A model generated the notes under the pieces. That model saw nothing but the letters and a program-made list of their open reading frames with translations, was not told the origin of the DNA and did not search any database. From the NCBI RefSeq assembly GCF_021545335.1, contig NZ_CP089312.1, positions 4,278,001 through 4,342,000 on the forward strand: a stretch of DNA of 64,000 nt, read 5' to 3'. Both the position numbers and the translations under genes were made by a program. The stretch is from Streptomyces sp. GQFP (GTDB lineage: Bacteria; Actinomycetota; Actinomycetes; Streptomycetales; Streptomycetaceae). Below are positions 16,242-24,464 of this stretch, in pieces; the stretch's first letter is position 1; every line of letters starts with the position of its first letter.

Positions 16242-17879
16242 ATGAAGTCCTGGCAAGGCATCCGCCACCTGACGGCACTCGACCGGCTCGACGAGCTGGT
16301 CAAGCAGACACCCGACCGCGTGTTCGCGCGGTTCGGCGACTGGGCGCCCAACTACGCGGAGATCGACGCACGCGCCACCGAGCTGGCCGGGCAGCTGCAC
16401 GAGCTGGGAGTGCGGGCCGGCGAGCGCGTCGCCACCCTGTCGCCGAACCGCTACGAGCTGCTCGAACTGTTCGTCGGCGTGGCCCGGCTGGGCGCGATCC
16501 AGGTGCCCCTCAACCCCTACCTCAAGGGCGAGTTCCTCAGCCACCAGCTGCGGGACTCCCGAGCCGCCACGGTGATCACGGACGCGCTCGGCTGGAAGGC
16601 TGTTCGCCCGCTGCTGCCCGAGCTGCCGTTCGTGGAGCGCGTCGTGCTCCTGGACCCGGAGGAGCTCGACGCCCCCGAGGACCGTGGCGCCGCCGAAGTC
16701 CCGCGACCGGGCGTGCCCGTCGTCCGGTACCACGCGATGCCGGCCGGGACTGCGCCCCGGAGCGACGTGGGTCCCGAGGACACGATGGCGATCATCTACA
16801 CGTCGGGGACCACCGGTCAGCCCAAGGGCTGCGTGCTGTCCCACGGCTACTACACCAGAGCCGGGCAGACGCTGGCCGAGATGATGCGGCTGACGGAGGA
16901 GGACGTCTTCCTGACCCCGCTGCCGCTGTTCCACGGCGGTGGTCAACTCATCTCGATCATGCCGTCGTTGATGGCGGGCATCCCGATCGTGGTGATCCCG
17001 GTCTTCAGCGCGAGCGGGTTCTTCGAGACGGCCGCCCGGGTCGGCGCGACCGTGGCCAACGCGGTGGGGGCGATGGGCGCGATGCTTCTCGCGACGCCGG
17101 AGGGGCCGTTCGACCGCGCCCACCGTCTGCGGCTGTTCAATGTCTCACCGCTCGCGTCCTCGTTGCACCCGACGTTCCGCGACCGGTTCGGGGTCGACCC
17201 CTGGACGGAGTCCTACGGCCAGACCGAGTGTGTCTTCCAGTTGCTGAACTCGCCGTACGGCGAACGCGACCGTGACAGCAACGGCAAGCCGCTGCGCGAC
17301 CTGGAGGTCGAGCTGCTCGACGACGACGGCCATCGCGTCCCCGACGGCACCGTCGGCGAGATCTGCCTGCGGCCCCGGCACCGGTTCGCCATGTTCGACG
17401 GCTACTGGGGGCGGCCGGCCGAAACGGTCGAGGCCTTCAAGGGCATGTGGTACCACACCGGCGACTTCGGGATGGTGCGGGAGTCCGGGGCGATCCGGTT
17501 CGTCGACCGCAAGAAGGACGCTCTGCGGGTGCGCGGCGAGAACGTCTCCAGCATCGAGCTCGAGGTCGGGCTCGCCCGCCACCCTCAGATCGCCGAGGCC
17601 GGCGTCCACGGGGTGGCATCCGAGATGGGCGAGGACGACATCAAGGCGTGCCTGGTCCTGGAGCCCGGCGCCCGGGTCGATCCCGCGGAGCTGTTCGCGT
17701 GGATGCGCGAGAACCTGCCCTACTTCGCCGTGCCGCGGTACGTCGAGATCGTCGAGACGCTGCCGAAGAACCAGGTCAACCGCATCCAGAAGCACCTGCT
17801 GCGCGAGCGGGGCCTGACCGAGGGCACGTGGGACCACCGTGCCCTGGGTCTCGTCATCGGCCGCGACGGCCGGCGTTGA
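16242..17879 (+). CDS. AMP-forming acyl-CoA synthetase (ANL superfamily), second copy
   Basis: The 545-residue product has IIYTSGTTGQPKGC near residue 184, YGQTECVF near 325, and DRKKDALRVRGENVSSIE in the C-terminal domain. This is a complete adenylate-forming ligase. Over most of its length it parallels the synthetase at 1510-3150, with the same NPYLKGEFL, GYY and CLRPRHRFAMFDGYW segments, which suggests duplication and possibly a related but different acid substrate. ATG 16242 follows GGAAGG. It closes the plus-strand operon dehydrogenase-racemase-nitroreductase-ligase and ends before a strong hairpin terminator. Confidence 0.92.
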   Translation: MKSWQGIRHLTALDRLDELVKQTPDRVFARFGDWAPNYAEIDARATELAGQLHELGVRAGERVATLSPNRYELLELFVGVARLGAIQVPLNPYLKGEFLSHQLRDSRAATVITDALGWKAVRPLLPELPFVERVVLLDPEELDAPEDRGAAEVPRPGVPVVRYHAMPAGTAPRSDVGPEDTMAIIYTSGTTGQPKGCVLSHGYYTRAGQTLAEMMRLTEEDVFLTPLPLFHGGGQLISIMPSLMAGIPIVVIPVFSASGFFETAARVGATVANAVGAMGAMLLATPEGPFDRAHRLRLFNVSPLASSLHPTFRDRFGVDPWTESYGQTECVFQLLNSPYGERDRDSNGKPLRDLEVELLDDDGHRVPDGTVGEICLRPRHRFAMFDGYWGRPAETVEAFKGMWYHTGDFGMVRESGAIRFVDRKKDALRVRGENVSSIELEVGLARHPQIAEAGVHGVASEMGEDDIKACLVLEPGARVDPAELFAWMRENLPYFAVPRYVEIVETLPKNQVNRIQKHLLRERGLTEGTWDHRALGLVIGRDGRR

Positions 17880-17910
17880 CGAGACCGGAGGCGTCCGGGT
17901 GACGCCCAGT

Positions 17911-17955
17911 ACCTCTGAGCCCCACCCGGGAGGCGTCCGGGTGGGGCTCAGAGGT
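17911..17955. terminator. Hairpin terminator between convergent genes
   Basis: A perfect 19-bp inverted repeat (left arm 17911-17929 starting ACCTCTGAGCC, right arm 17937-17955) with a 7-base loop lies between the acyl-CoA synthetase stop and the SDR stop. It probably ends transcription from both sides. No U-tract is visible, as usual in high-GC actinomycetes. Confidence 0.85.
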
Positions 17956-17968
17956 ATGAACAACAAGC

Positions 17969-18790
17969 TCAGAAGTACTGGGCGCCACCGTCGACGCTGA
18001 GGTGCTCGCTGGTGATGTAGGACGCCTCCTCCGAGGCGAGGAAGGCCATCGCGTCGGCGATCTGGTCGGACTCGGCCGAGCCGGCGGGCAGGAACGGGGT
18101 GCCCATCTGGTTCAGCGGCGGGTTCGTCTCGCCCACGCGGGCCAGGGTCGCCCGCATGTCGCCCGAGCCCATCATGGTGTTGACCGCGCCGGGATGGATG
18201 CTGTTGACCCGGATGTGGTGGCGTCCGAGCTCGGCTGCGAAGGCCCGGGTCATGCCGGTGACGGCGTGCTTGCTGGTGGTGTAGGCGACCATGAACGGCT
18301 GTACCTTCTTGCCGGCGTACGAGCTGATCAGCACGATCGAGCCACCGCCGCGCGCGACCAGGTGCGGCGCCCCGACCATCACGGTGTTCCAGACGCCCAG
18401 GACGTTGACGTCCAGGGTGTCCCGCATCTGCTGCGGCGTCGTCTCGTCCCAGGTCGCGGGTATGCAGATCGCCGCGTTGGCGACGACGACGTCCAGGCCG
18501 CCGAGGTCCGCGACGGCGGCGTCCAGGGCTGACCCCATGGCATCGAGGTCGCGGACGTCGCAGCGGATCCCGACCGCACGGCGTCCCTCCCCCTCGACGA
18601 GCTTCACGGTCTCGGCGAGGTCCTCCGGGGTCGCCGACTCGTAGGGGACGCCCGGCAGTTGCTCGGCGACGTCGAGGACGATCACGTCGGCGCCCTCCCT
18701 GGCCAGCCGCACGGCGTGGGCACGGCCCTGTCCGCGGGCGGCACCGGTGATGAAGGCGACCTTGCCGTCGAACCTGCTCCGTATCTGCAT
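17969..18790 (-). CDS. Short-chain dehydrogenase, mycofactocin-coupled type
   Basis: The 273-residue product is a Rossmann-fold SDR with TGAARGQGRAHAVRLAREGA near residue 15, NAA near 105, an active-site Ser in LISSYAG and YTTSKH near residue 160. The GQGRAHA run and the short insertion after the second strand are typical of the group that holds NAD tightly and passes electrons to mycofactocin. No mycofactocin biosynthesis gene is in the window. AGGAAG precedes ATG 18790. It is the last gene of the minus-strand unit P450-DUF7064-SDR and would oxidise an alcohol made by the P450, which is inference. Confidence 0.88.
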   Translation of the reverse strand: MQIRSRFDGKVAFITGAARGQGRAHAVRLAREGADVIVLDVAEQLPGVPYESATPEDLAETVKLVEGEGRRAVGIRCDVRDLDAMGSALDAAVADLGGLDVVVANAAICIPATWDETTPQQMRDTLDVNVLGVWNTVMVGAPHLVARGGGSIVLISSYAGKKVQPFMVAYTTSKHAVTGMTRAFAAELGRHHIRVNSIHPGAVNTMMGSGDMRATLARVGETNPPLNQMGTPFLPAGSAESDQIADAMAFLASEEASYITSEHLSVDGGAQYF

Positions 18791-18850
18791 CTGCTTCCTG
18801 CTTCCTGTCGGGGCCCGACCGCGATCGGGTCGGAGGTGGGCCGGCCCGGC

Positions 18851-19882
18851 TCAGCCCGGCCAGACGATGTGCTCGTCGCGGACGACGGCGCCCTCCAGCA
18901 GCTTCTGGAGCGACGGGAACCGTCCGTGGACCTTCTGGTGGGCCAGCCCGAGCGCCTCGATGTCGCCCCAGTTGACGGCGAACGTCTCCATGTAGTTCCA
19001 GCTCCGCGCCACGGTCTTGCCGCGGGTGGTCGAGGCGACCTCGCCGTACGTGTGGGCCGGCCAGTCGAAGCTGCCGCGTTGGGCGAACTCGACGGTGAGG
19101 TCGTCACCGAGGCTGAGGGTGATCGCGTCGATCGAGCCGCGGTCGGTGCGGTGGAAGGTCATCGTGGCGTCGTGCCGGACGGTGCTCCGACCGTCGACGA
19201 AGTGGTGGGCCGGCGTGAAGTCGGTGCCGGGCATCCCCCGGAAGACGTGCCCGCCCTCCAGCGTCCCGTCCTCGTACTCCACCAGCCAGTTCAGCCAGTA
19301 CTGGTAGACGTGGTCGACCCACCCGGCCTCCCGCAGGTTGAGGCCCGGCCGGCTGAAGATGGTGTCCATCTGCCACAGGCCCTCGACGGGTTCGCCGTCG
19401 ATCGTCCCCGTCGCCTTGGCGAAGTAGCTCCGGAAGACGAACGGGTGCGGGCTGAGGTCCTGCTCGGGCACGTAAAGGCTGCTCACGTCGCCGAGCAGCT
19501 CGGTCGTGATGCGGATCCGGCCGCCGGCCTCGGTCCAGTCGGCCGTCCGGTCGCCGAGTTCGAGGCGGAAGCCCTTTCCCTCGTACGTGATCGACTCCGG
19601 TCCGGAGCGGGTGAGGAACCGCTCCACGACCGGGTGCTCGCGGAAAGGCACGACTGCGGGCGCGTTGCGGTCGAACTCGTCGGTCCCCCGGTAGGAGCCG
19701 AAGTTGAGGCTGCTCCGCATGTCCTCGGCCTGGATGCCGCGCATCATGTTGTACGTCGTGCCCTGGGCGTCGGTGACGACGAACCAGCAGCTCAGCAGCA
19801 CCGAGCTGAGGCCGCGGGGGTCGGCACCGAGGCTGAACTGCTCGTGATGCGGCTTCTCGAGGTACGTCGCGTAGCGGAGCAT
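18851..19882 (-). CDS. Lipocalin-like protein of unknown function (DUF7064/7065 type)
   Basis: The 343-residue product lacks a recognisable catalytic motif. It contains beta-rich aromatic segments such as YWLNWLVEYEDGTLEGGHVF and FDWPAHTYGEVASTTRG. It resembles, in layout rather than in close identity, the protein at 5343-6299. Its position between a P450 and an SDR suggests a substrate-binding or isomerising role in the same pathway. It starts 49 bases after the P450 stop; the ribosome-binding site is weak. Confidence 0.55.
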   Translation of the reverse strand: MLRYATYLEKPHHEQFSLGADPRGLSSVLLSCWFVVTDAQGTTYNMMRGIQAEDMRSSLNFGSYRGTDEFDRNAPAVVPFREHPVVERFLTRSGPESITYEGKGFRLELGDRTADWTEAGGRIRITTELLGDVSSLYVPEQDLSPHPFVFRSYFAKATGTIDGEPVEGLWQMDTIFSRPGLNLREAGWVDHVYQYWLNWLVEYEDGTLEGGHVFRGMPGTDFTPAHHFVDGRSTVRHDATMTFHRTDRGSIDAITLSLGDDLTVEFAQRGSFDWPAHTYGEVASTTRGKTVARSWNYMETFAVNWGDIEALGLAHQKVHGRFPSLQKLLEGAVVRDEHIVWPG

Positions 19883-19931
19883 CGCATTCCGATCGGTGAT
19901 GGGGGCAGGAACAGGGTGGTGACGGTGGGTG

Positions 19932-21161
19932 TCAGGCCCCGACGGGCAGGGACGTCAGCCCGCGCAGCTCGAAACTCGGGCCCCAGGACGAGGGCCCCGT
20001 GCGGTGCAGCCCCGGAAGCCGGCGGGCGAGCGTCGCGAACGCGACCTGGGCCTCCATACGGGCCAGGGCGGCGCCGATGCACACATGGGCTCCGACCCCG
20101 AGTGCCAGGTGGCGAGCGGGGGCGCGGTCGAGGACGAACTCCTCGGCGTCGGGCAGGTGGCTGGTGTCGCGGTTGGCGGCCGCGAGCAGCAGGATCACGT
20201 TCGCGCCGCGCGGGATGAGCCGGCCGTCGAACTCCACGTCCTCCAGGACGGCGCGGCCGGTGAAGTGCACGGGCCCCACGAACCGCAGGCACTCCTCGAC
20301 GACGGCCACGGCGAGCTCCGGCTCGTCGCGGAGCCGGTCCATCCCGCCGTCGAGGTCGAGCAGGACGTCGAGGCCGTTGCCGATGAGGTTGACCGTGGTG
20401 ATGTGGCCGGCCTCCATCATGAGGTGGATCGTGTCCGTCATCTCGGACGGCGACAGGCCGCCGCCGGCCTCGGCGACGATCAGGTGGCTGATGAGGTCGT
20501 CGCCCGGGTGCCGCCGCTTGTGCTCGACGATGTCCTCCAGCAGGTCGCGCAGCCCCGCGCCCTGCTGGGCGGCGCGCCGCAGGGCGCCCTGGGTGGCGTC
20601 GGGGTCGTGGCCGGGGCTGCCCTTCTCGGAGGTGGCCAGCGCGAGGAACCGTGCCCGGTGCTCCGCGGGGATGCCCAGGAGTTCGGCGATGGCCATGATC
20701 GGGAGCGGGTAGGCGAAGTCCGCGAGCACGTCGAAGTCCGCTCCGGCCCGGTCGAGCAGGTCGTCGGCGATCCGCTGGACGGGCCCCCGCAGCTGTTCGA
20801 GTGCCCGAGCCGCGAACGCGGGGGAGGCGGGCCGGCGCAGGCGGGTCTGCTCGACGGGCTCCGTCGTGAGCATCGTCGGCCCGGTGAAGGCCTGGTAGCG
20901 CTTGCCGTCGGCCGGCCGCTCCTTCATGTGCGGCTTGTCGATGTGGAACCGCGCCGTGGAGAGCCGGCGATGGTCCTTCAGGGCAGGCGTCACGTCGTCG
21001 TACCGGGTGAGGAACCAGAGGCCGCGGGCGGTGTTGAAGTGCACGGGCACCTGCTCCCGCATGGCGGAGTACACCGCGTAGGGATCCGCGAGGTGGGCGG
21101 GGTCCCAGGGGTCGAAGGCGGGATCCAGGACGTCGACGGAGGGCGCTGTTGAAGGGTGCAT
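19932..21161 (-). CDS. Cytochrome P450
   Basis: The 409-residue soluble bacterial P450 shows EECLR (the ExxR pair) near residue 294 and the haem loop LGVGAHVCIGAALARME with the ligand Cys near residue 361. The Phe that normally opens this loop is Leu. The I-helix reads MEAGHITT, where most relatives have AGHETT or AGHDTT, so the acid of the acid-alcohol pair is Ile. This may alter oxygen activation. A good minus-strand promoter lies upstream, and it heads the unit P450-DUF7064-SDR. Redox partner genes are not visible nearby. Confidence 0.92.
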   Translation of the reverse strand: MHPSTAPSVDVLDPAFDPWDPAHLADPYAVYSAMREQVPVHFNTARGLWFLTRYDDVTPALKDHRRLSTARFHIDKPHMKERPADGKRYQAFTGPTMLTTEPVEQTRLRRPASPAFAARALEQLRGPVQRIADDLLDRAGADFDVLADFAYPLPIMAIAELLGIPAEHRARFLALATSEKGSPGHDPDATQGALRRAAQQGAGLRDLLEDIVEHKRRHPGDDLISHLIVAEAGGGLSPSEMTDTIHLMMEAGHITTVNLIGNGLDVLLDLDGGMDRLRDEPELAVAVVEECLRFVGPVHFTGRAVLEDVEFDGRLIPRGANVILLLAAANRDTSHLPDAEEFVLDRAPARHLALGVGAHVCIGAALARMEAQVAFATLARRLPGLHRTGPSSWGPSFELRGLTSLPVGA

Positions 21162-21221
21162 CTGACGAACCCCCGAGGGTGCGATGTCACTCGACCACTA
21201 AATATAGAGACTAGAAGTCGC

Positions 21222-21250
21222 ACAATAGATTCGCGCCCGGATCCCGTCAA
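21222..21250 (-). promoter_or_regulatory. Candidate sigma-70-type promoter for the P450 unit
   Basis: On the minus strand TTGACG (21250-21245) and TATTGT (21227-21222) are separated by 17 bases, an ideal spacing. The region is markedly AT-richer than its surroundings. It lies 61 bases upstream of the P450 start and 25 bases from the TetR operator at 21275-21300. Confidence 0.6.
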
Positions 21251-21274
21251 GGACGTGGCAGCCCGCGGGCGTGA

Positions 21275-21300
21275 CTGACATTTCTCGCTAGAGTTGTCAG
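21275..21300. promoter_or_regulatory. Operator CTGACA-N14-TGTCAG upstream of tetR
   Basis: A 26-base inverted repeat with 6-base arms ends one base before the TetR ATG. The same arms and spacing recur at 21876-21901, ahead of the next gene. The arrangement suggests autorepression by the TetR protein and possible control of the divergent P450 unit. Confidence 0.65.
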
Positions 21301-21301
21301 C

Positions 21302-21895
21302 ATGCCTGTACTCGATGAAACCCGGCGCGAACGCGTCCTGGGGGCGGTCGTCGCCTGCTTCGCCCGTTACGGCTATCGACGCACGTCGATGGACCTGCTG
21401 GCCCAGGCGGCGGACATGTCACGCCCCGCGCTCTACCAGTACTTCCGCAACAAGGAGGAGGTCTTCCGTGCGGCGGTCGACTGGAGCCTCGACCGCACGG
21501 CGCGGCACGCCGAGGGCGCGGCGTGCTCCACCGCCCCCACGGAGGAGCGGGTGCGAGCGATCCTGGACGCCGTCCTCGATCTCTACACGGGCAACCCCGT
21601 CACGGGCGAGCACTTCCATGAACTGCTCGACGAGGTGTACTCCCGCACGGCCGACCTGTGGGCCGCCTTCGAGAAGCGGACGCTGGCGGCACTTCGCGCC
21701 GTGCTGGACTCCGACGCGAAGGGTCCGGCCGACATCTCGACCGAGGACGCGGCGATCGTCCTGTTCTACGGGGCCAAGGGCATCGGCATCGAAGCGCGGT
21801 CGGTGCAGACGCGGGTCGAGCACGTCCACCAGCTCGCGACCCTCGTACTGCGCGGGCTCTCCCGAGATACTCATCCTGACAAATATCGTCTATAG
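21302..21895 (+). CDS. TetR-family transcriptional regulator
   Basis: The 197-residue product has an N-terminal helix-turn-helix (CFARYGYRRTSMDLLAQAA, then SRPALYQYFRNKEEVF) and a helical C-terminal domain. The gene is leaderless or nearly so with respect to the operator, which abuts its start codon. Its last codons and stop are part of the second operator copy. It therefore most likely represses itself and the downstream DUF4334 and alcohol dehydrogenase genes, and perhaps the divergent P450 unit. The ligand is unknown. Confidence 0.88.
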   Translation: MPVLDETRRERVLGAVVACFARYGYRRTSMDLLAQAADMSRPALYQYFRNKEEVFRAAVDWSLDRTARHAEGAACSTAPTEERVRAILDAVLDLYTGNPVTGEHFHELLDEVYSRTADLWAAFEKRTLAALRAVLDSDAKGPADISTEDAAIVLFYGAKGIGIEARSVQTRVEHVHQLATLVLRGLSRDTHPDKYRL

Positions 21896-21901
21896 TGTCA
21901 G
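21876..21901. promoter_or_regulatory. Second CTGACA-N14-TGTCAG operator, overlapping the tetR stop
   Basis: It has the same arms and 14-base spacing as 21275-21300. It covers the last codons and stop of tetR and lies about 55 bases before the next ATG, where it can block a promoter for the DUF4334-dehydrogenase pair. Confidence 0.65.
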
Positions 21902-21955
21902 TGCGGGGATGGTGAAGAGGACTTACAGTCACAAAGGTCGCAAAAGGGAGAAAAC

Positions 21956-22444
21956 ATGAACATCAACGAGGCACGCACACGCTTCGCGGAGCTGCGCGCG
22001 AACGGAGGGAAAGCCTCCTCGGAAGAGCTCGACGAGATCTGGGCGGCGCTGGAGACGGTGCGACCGGAGGACATCCTCGGGGAGTGGCAGGGCAGCGAGT
22101 TCGACAACGGCCACCCGCTGTGCGGTCAGCTGGAGGCGGCCGGCTGGTACGGCAAGACCTTCGCCTCGGTCAAGGACGCCAAGCCCCTGGTCATGCGCGG
22201 CGAGAACGGCGAGCTCTACTCCCACACCGAGCTCGGCAAGGGCGAGGCCAGTCTGTGGATGGTCGAGTTCCGCGGTGAGGTGACCGCGACGATGGTCTAC
22301 GACGGACGGCCGGTCTTCGACCACTTCAAGCGGGTCGACGAGAACACCCTCATGGGCGTCATGAACGGCAAGGACCTGCCCGGAGAGGTCTTCGGCTTCC
22401 CCGAGGGCGGCCCGCTGTACTACTTCATCCTCGAAAGCGCCTGA
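21956..22444 (+). CDS. GXWXG/DUF4334-family protein
   Basis: The 162-residue product has the GXWXG motif as LGEWQGSEF near residue 42, followed by a DUF4334-like half with MVEFRGEVTATMVYDGRPVFDHFKRVDENTLMG in short segments. The family has no settled function and often lies beside dehydrogenases or regulators in actinobacteria. GGGAG precedes the ATG. The gene sits between a TetR operator and the alcohol dehydrogenase gene 30 bases downstream, so it is probably co-transcribed and induced with it. Confidence 0.8.
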   Translation: MNINEARTRFAELRANGGKASSEELDEIWAALETVRPEDILGEWQGSEFDNGHPLCGQLEAAGWYGKTFASVKDAKPLVMRGENGELYSHTELGKGEASLWMVEFRGEVTATMVYDGRPVFDHFKRVDENTLMGVMNGKDLPGEVFGFPEGGPLYYFILESA

Positions 22445-22473
22445 GCTGTCGTTCGGTCAAGGAGGACTGAATC

Positions 22474-23568
22474 ATGCGTATTCAAGCGGCTCTCACGGAG
22501 TCACCGGCCGGCTCCTTCGCCATCCGGGACGTCGACCTCCAGGCCCCGCGGGCCGATGAGATCCTGGTCCGGATCACCGCCGCCGGACTGTGCCACACCG
22601 ACCTGAGCGCCCGCGCCGCGTGGCCCGAGCAGCTCACCCCCATGGTCTTCGGCCACGAGGGCACCGGGGTCGTCGAGACCGTCGGCGACGAGGTGACCGG
22701 CCTCACCCCCGGCGACACCGTCAGCCTGAGCTTTCACAGCTGCGGCGTCTGCGAGCCCTGCACCACCGGGCACCCCGCCTACTGCACCGCCTTCCAGCTG
22801 CTGAACTCCTCCGGCGGCCGCGCCGACGGCACGACGCCGCTCTCCCGCGAGGGGGCGCCGGTGTTCGGGGGGTTCTTCGGGCAGTCCAGCTTCGCGACGT
22901 ACGCCATCGCGCACGAGCGCAACGCCGTCAGGATCCCCGCGGATCTGCCGGCCGCCGTCGCCGCCCCGCTGGGCTGCGGCGTACAGACCGGCGCCGGTGC
23001 GGTGCTGAACGTACTGCGCCCCGCGGAGGGCTCGTCGCTCGTGGTGGTCGGGGCCGGCGGCGTGGGCCTCAGCGCGCTGATGGCCGCCGTCGCCGCGGAC
23101 TGCACCCCGGTGATCGCCGTCGACCCCGTGGCCTCCCGGCGCGCCCTCGCCGAGGAACTCGGCGCCAAGGCCACCCTGGACCCGACCGCGACCGAGGACA
23201 TCGCGGCGGCGATCCGCGACCTCACCGGCGGCGGAGCGCATCACGTCGTGGACACCACCGGCCGCCCGGAGATGATCAACCAGGCGGTCGCCGCCCTGCG
23301 CCCCAGGGGCAGCCTCGCCCTGGTCGGCATGGGCACACAGGTGCCCCTCGACATCATGCCGCTGCTCCTCAAGGGCATCAGCGTGCACGGGGTGATCGAA
23401 GGGGACTCCGATCCCGCCGAGTTCATCCCACGGCTGATCGAACTCCACCGGCAGGGCCGACTGCCCGTCGAGCGACTCGTCACCGAGTTCCCCTTCGCCG
23501 ACATCGAGGCGGCCGCCACGGCGATGCGCGAGGGCCGGGCCGTCAAGCCCGTACTCACCTTCGGCTGA
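22474..23568 (+). CDS. Zn-dependent alcohol dehydrogenase (MDR, aryl-alcohol type)
   Basis: The 364-residue medium-chain dehydrogenase has a catalytic-zinc Cys in GLCHTD, GHEGTGVVE next to it, and four structural-zinc cysteines in SCGVCEPCTTGHPAYC. The Rossmann motif is VVGAGGVGLSA. The layout matches bacterial benzyl/aryl-alcohol and long-chain alcohol dehydrogenases, which interconvert an alcohol and an aldehyde with NAD. AAGGAGG lies eight bases before the ATG. It is the end of the tetR-DUF4334-adh set. The following 236 bases hold no gene, only a tandem TGACGGAGGTCC pair. Confidence 0.92.
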   Translation: MRIQAALTESPAGSFAIRDVDLQAPRADEILVRITAAGLCHTDLSARAAWPEQLTPMVFGHEGTGVVETVGDEVTGLTPGDTVSLSFHSCGVCEPCTTGHPAYCTAFQLLNSSGGRADGTTPLSREGAPVFGGFFGQSSFATYAIAHERNAVRIPADLPAAVAAPLGCGVQTGAGAVLNVLRPAEGSSLVVVGAGGVGLSALMAAVAADCTPVIAVDPVASRRALAEELGAKATLDPTATEDIAAAIRDLTGGGAHHVVDTTGRPEMINQAVAALRPRGSLALVGMGTQVPLDIMPLLLKGISVHGVIEGDSDPAEFIPRLIELHRQGRLPVERLVTEFPFADIEAAATAMREGRAVKPVLTFG

Positions 23569-23804
23569 CGGAGGTCCACTGACGGAGGTCCGCCGTCGGC
23601 GGGATCACGTCCGGAGTGACGTCGGCTTCGTGCCTCACGCGGGCGGGAGCCGACAGGCCGCCGGGAGCGCGACGTCCGCGGGCGGCTCACCGAGGCCGGC
23701 TCCGACCGCTGCGGATGGGCCTGGCCGGCCACGGGCAGGCGCTGTGACCCATGTTCGCTGTTCGCCGGTCGCCGTTCGCCGGCCACGAGCGGCGGATTCG
23801 GCGG

Positions 23805-24461
23805 TCATGGGGAGTGCTCCGCGAGATGGCGGTGGGTGTGGAGCAGGGCGATCAGTATCGGTACGACAAGCGCGATCCCGGCGAGTGAGATCACGCCGAC
23901 GAGCGCCACGAATCCGCACGCCAGCCAGGTGCGCAGGGTCGGTTCGGGGCGGCTCAGGGCCAGGCGCGCCGACTCCCGGGCCAGGGACACGCTGTTCCGG
24001 CGCGGGTCGGCGAGAAACAGCGGACCCCAGTAGGTCGCGGTCACCGACAGCAGCAGGGTGACGCAGAGCAGCAGCGGGCTGAGGAGCACCGTCGCGGCGA
24101 TCAGCGAGCCGAAGAGCACCGACAACGGGGCGAGGGTGCGCAGGGCGGGGCGCGTCAGTTCTCCCGCCAGTTCCCGCGCCAGGGCCACGTCGATCTGCCG
24201 GCCCCGGCACGCCTCGTCCGCGAGACCGTAAAGGACGGCCGTGGCCGGGGCCAGGCCTGTGACGGTCGTCAGGGTCAGCAATATCCGTACGAGAGCGTGG
24301 AGTTCGGGGAAGGCGAGCGCGACGACAGCGGGGACGAGTACCACCGCCCAGGCCACATTGGCCAGCGCCAGCCGCTCGACCTGGGTGCCGAGTGTGGCGA
24401 ACGCCGCCCACACCGGCGGGCGTTCCTCCGCGCGCGGCTCGGTGTCCCACAGGAAAGGCAC
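23805..24461 (-). CDS. DUF624 family membrane protein (YesL-like)
   Basis: The 218-residue product has about five hydrophobic segments, including LANVAWAVVLVPAVVALAF and TLLLSVTATYWGPLFL, and matches the DUF624 pattern. Such proteins accompany sugar ABC transporters in Gram-positive bacteria and are thought to help transporter assembly or regulation, though this is unproven. It begins three bases after the stop of the ATPase gene and is the last gene of the transport operon. Confidence 0.8.
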   Translation of the reverse strand: MPFLWDTEPRAEERPPVWAAFATLGTQVERLALANVAWAVVLVPAVVALAFPELHALVRILLTLTTVTGLAPATAVLYGLADEACRGRQIDVALARELAGELTRPALRTLAPLSVLFGSLIAATVLLSPLLLCVTLLLSVTATYWGPLFLADPRRNSVSLARESARLALSRPEPTLRTWLACGFVALVGVISLAGIALVVPILIALLHTHRHLAEHSP

Positions 24462-24464
24462 GGC

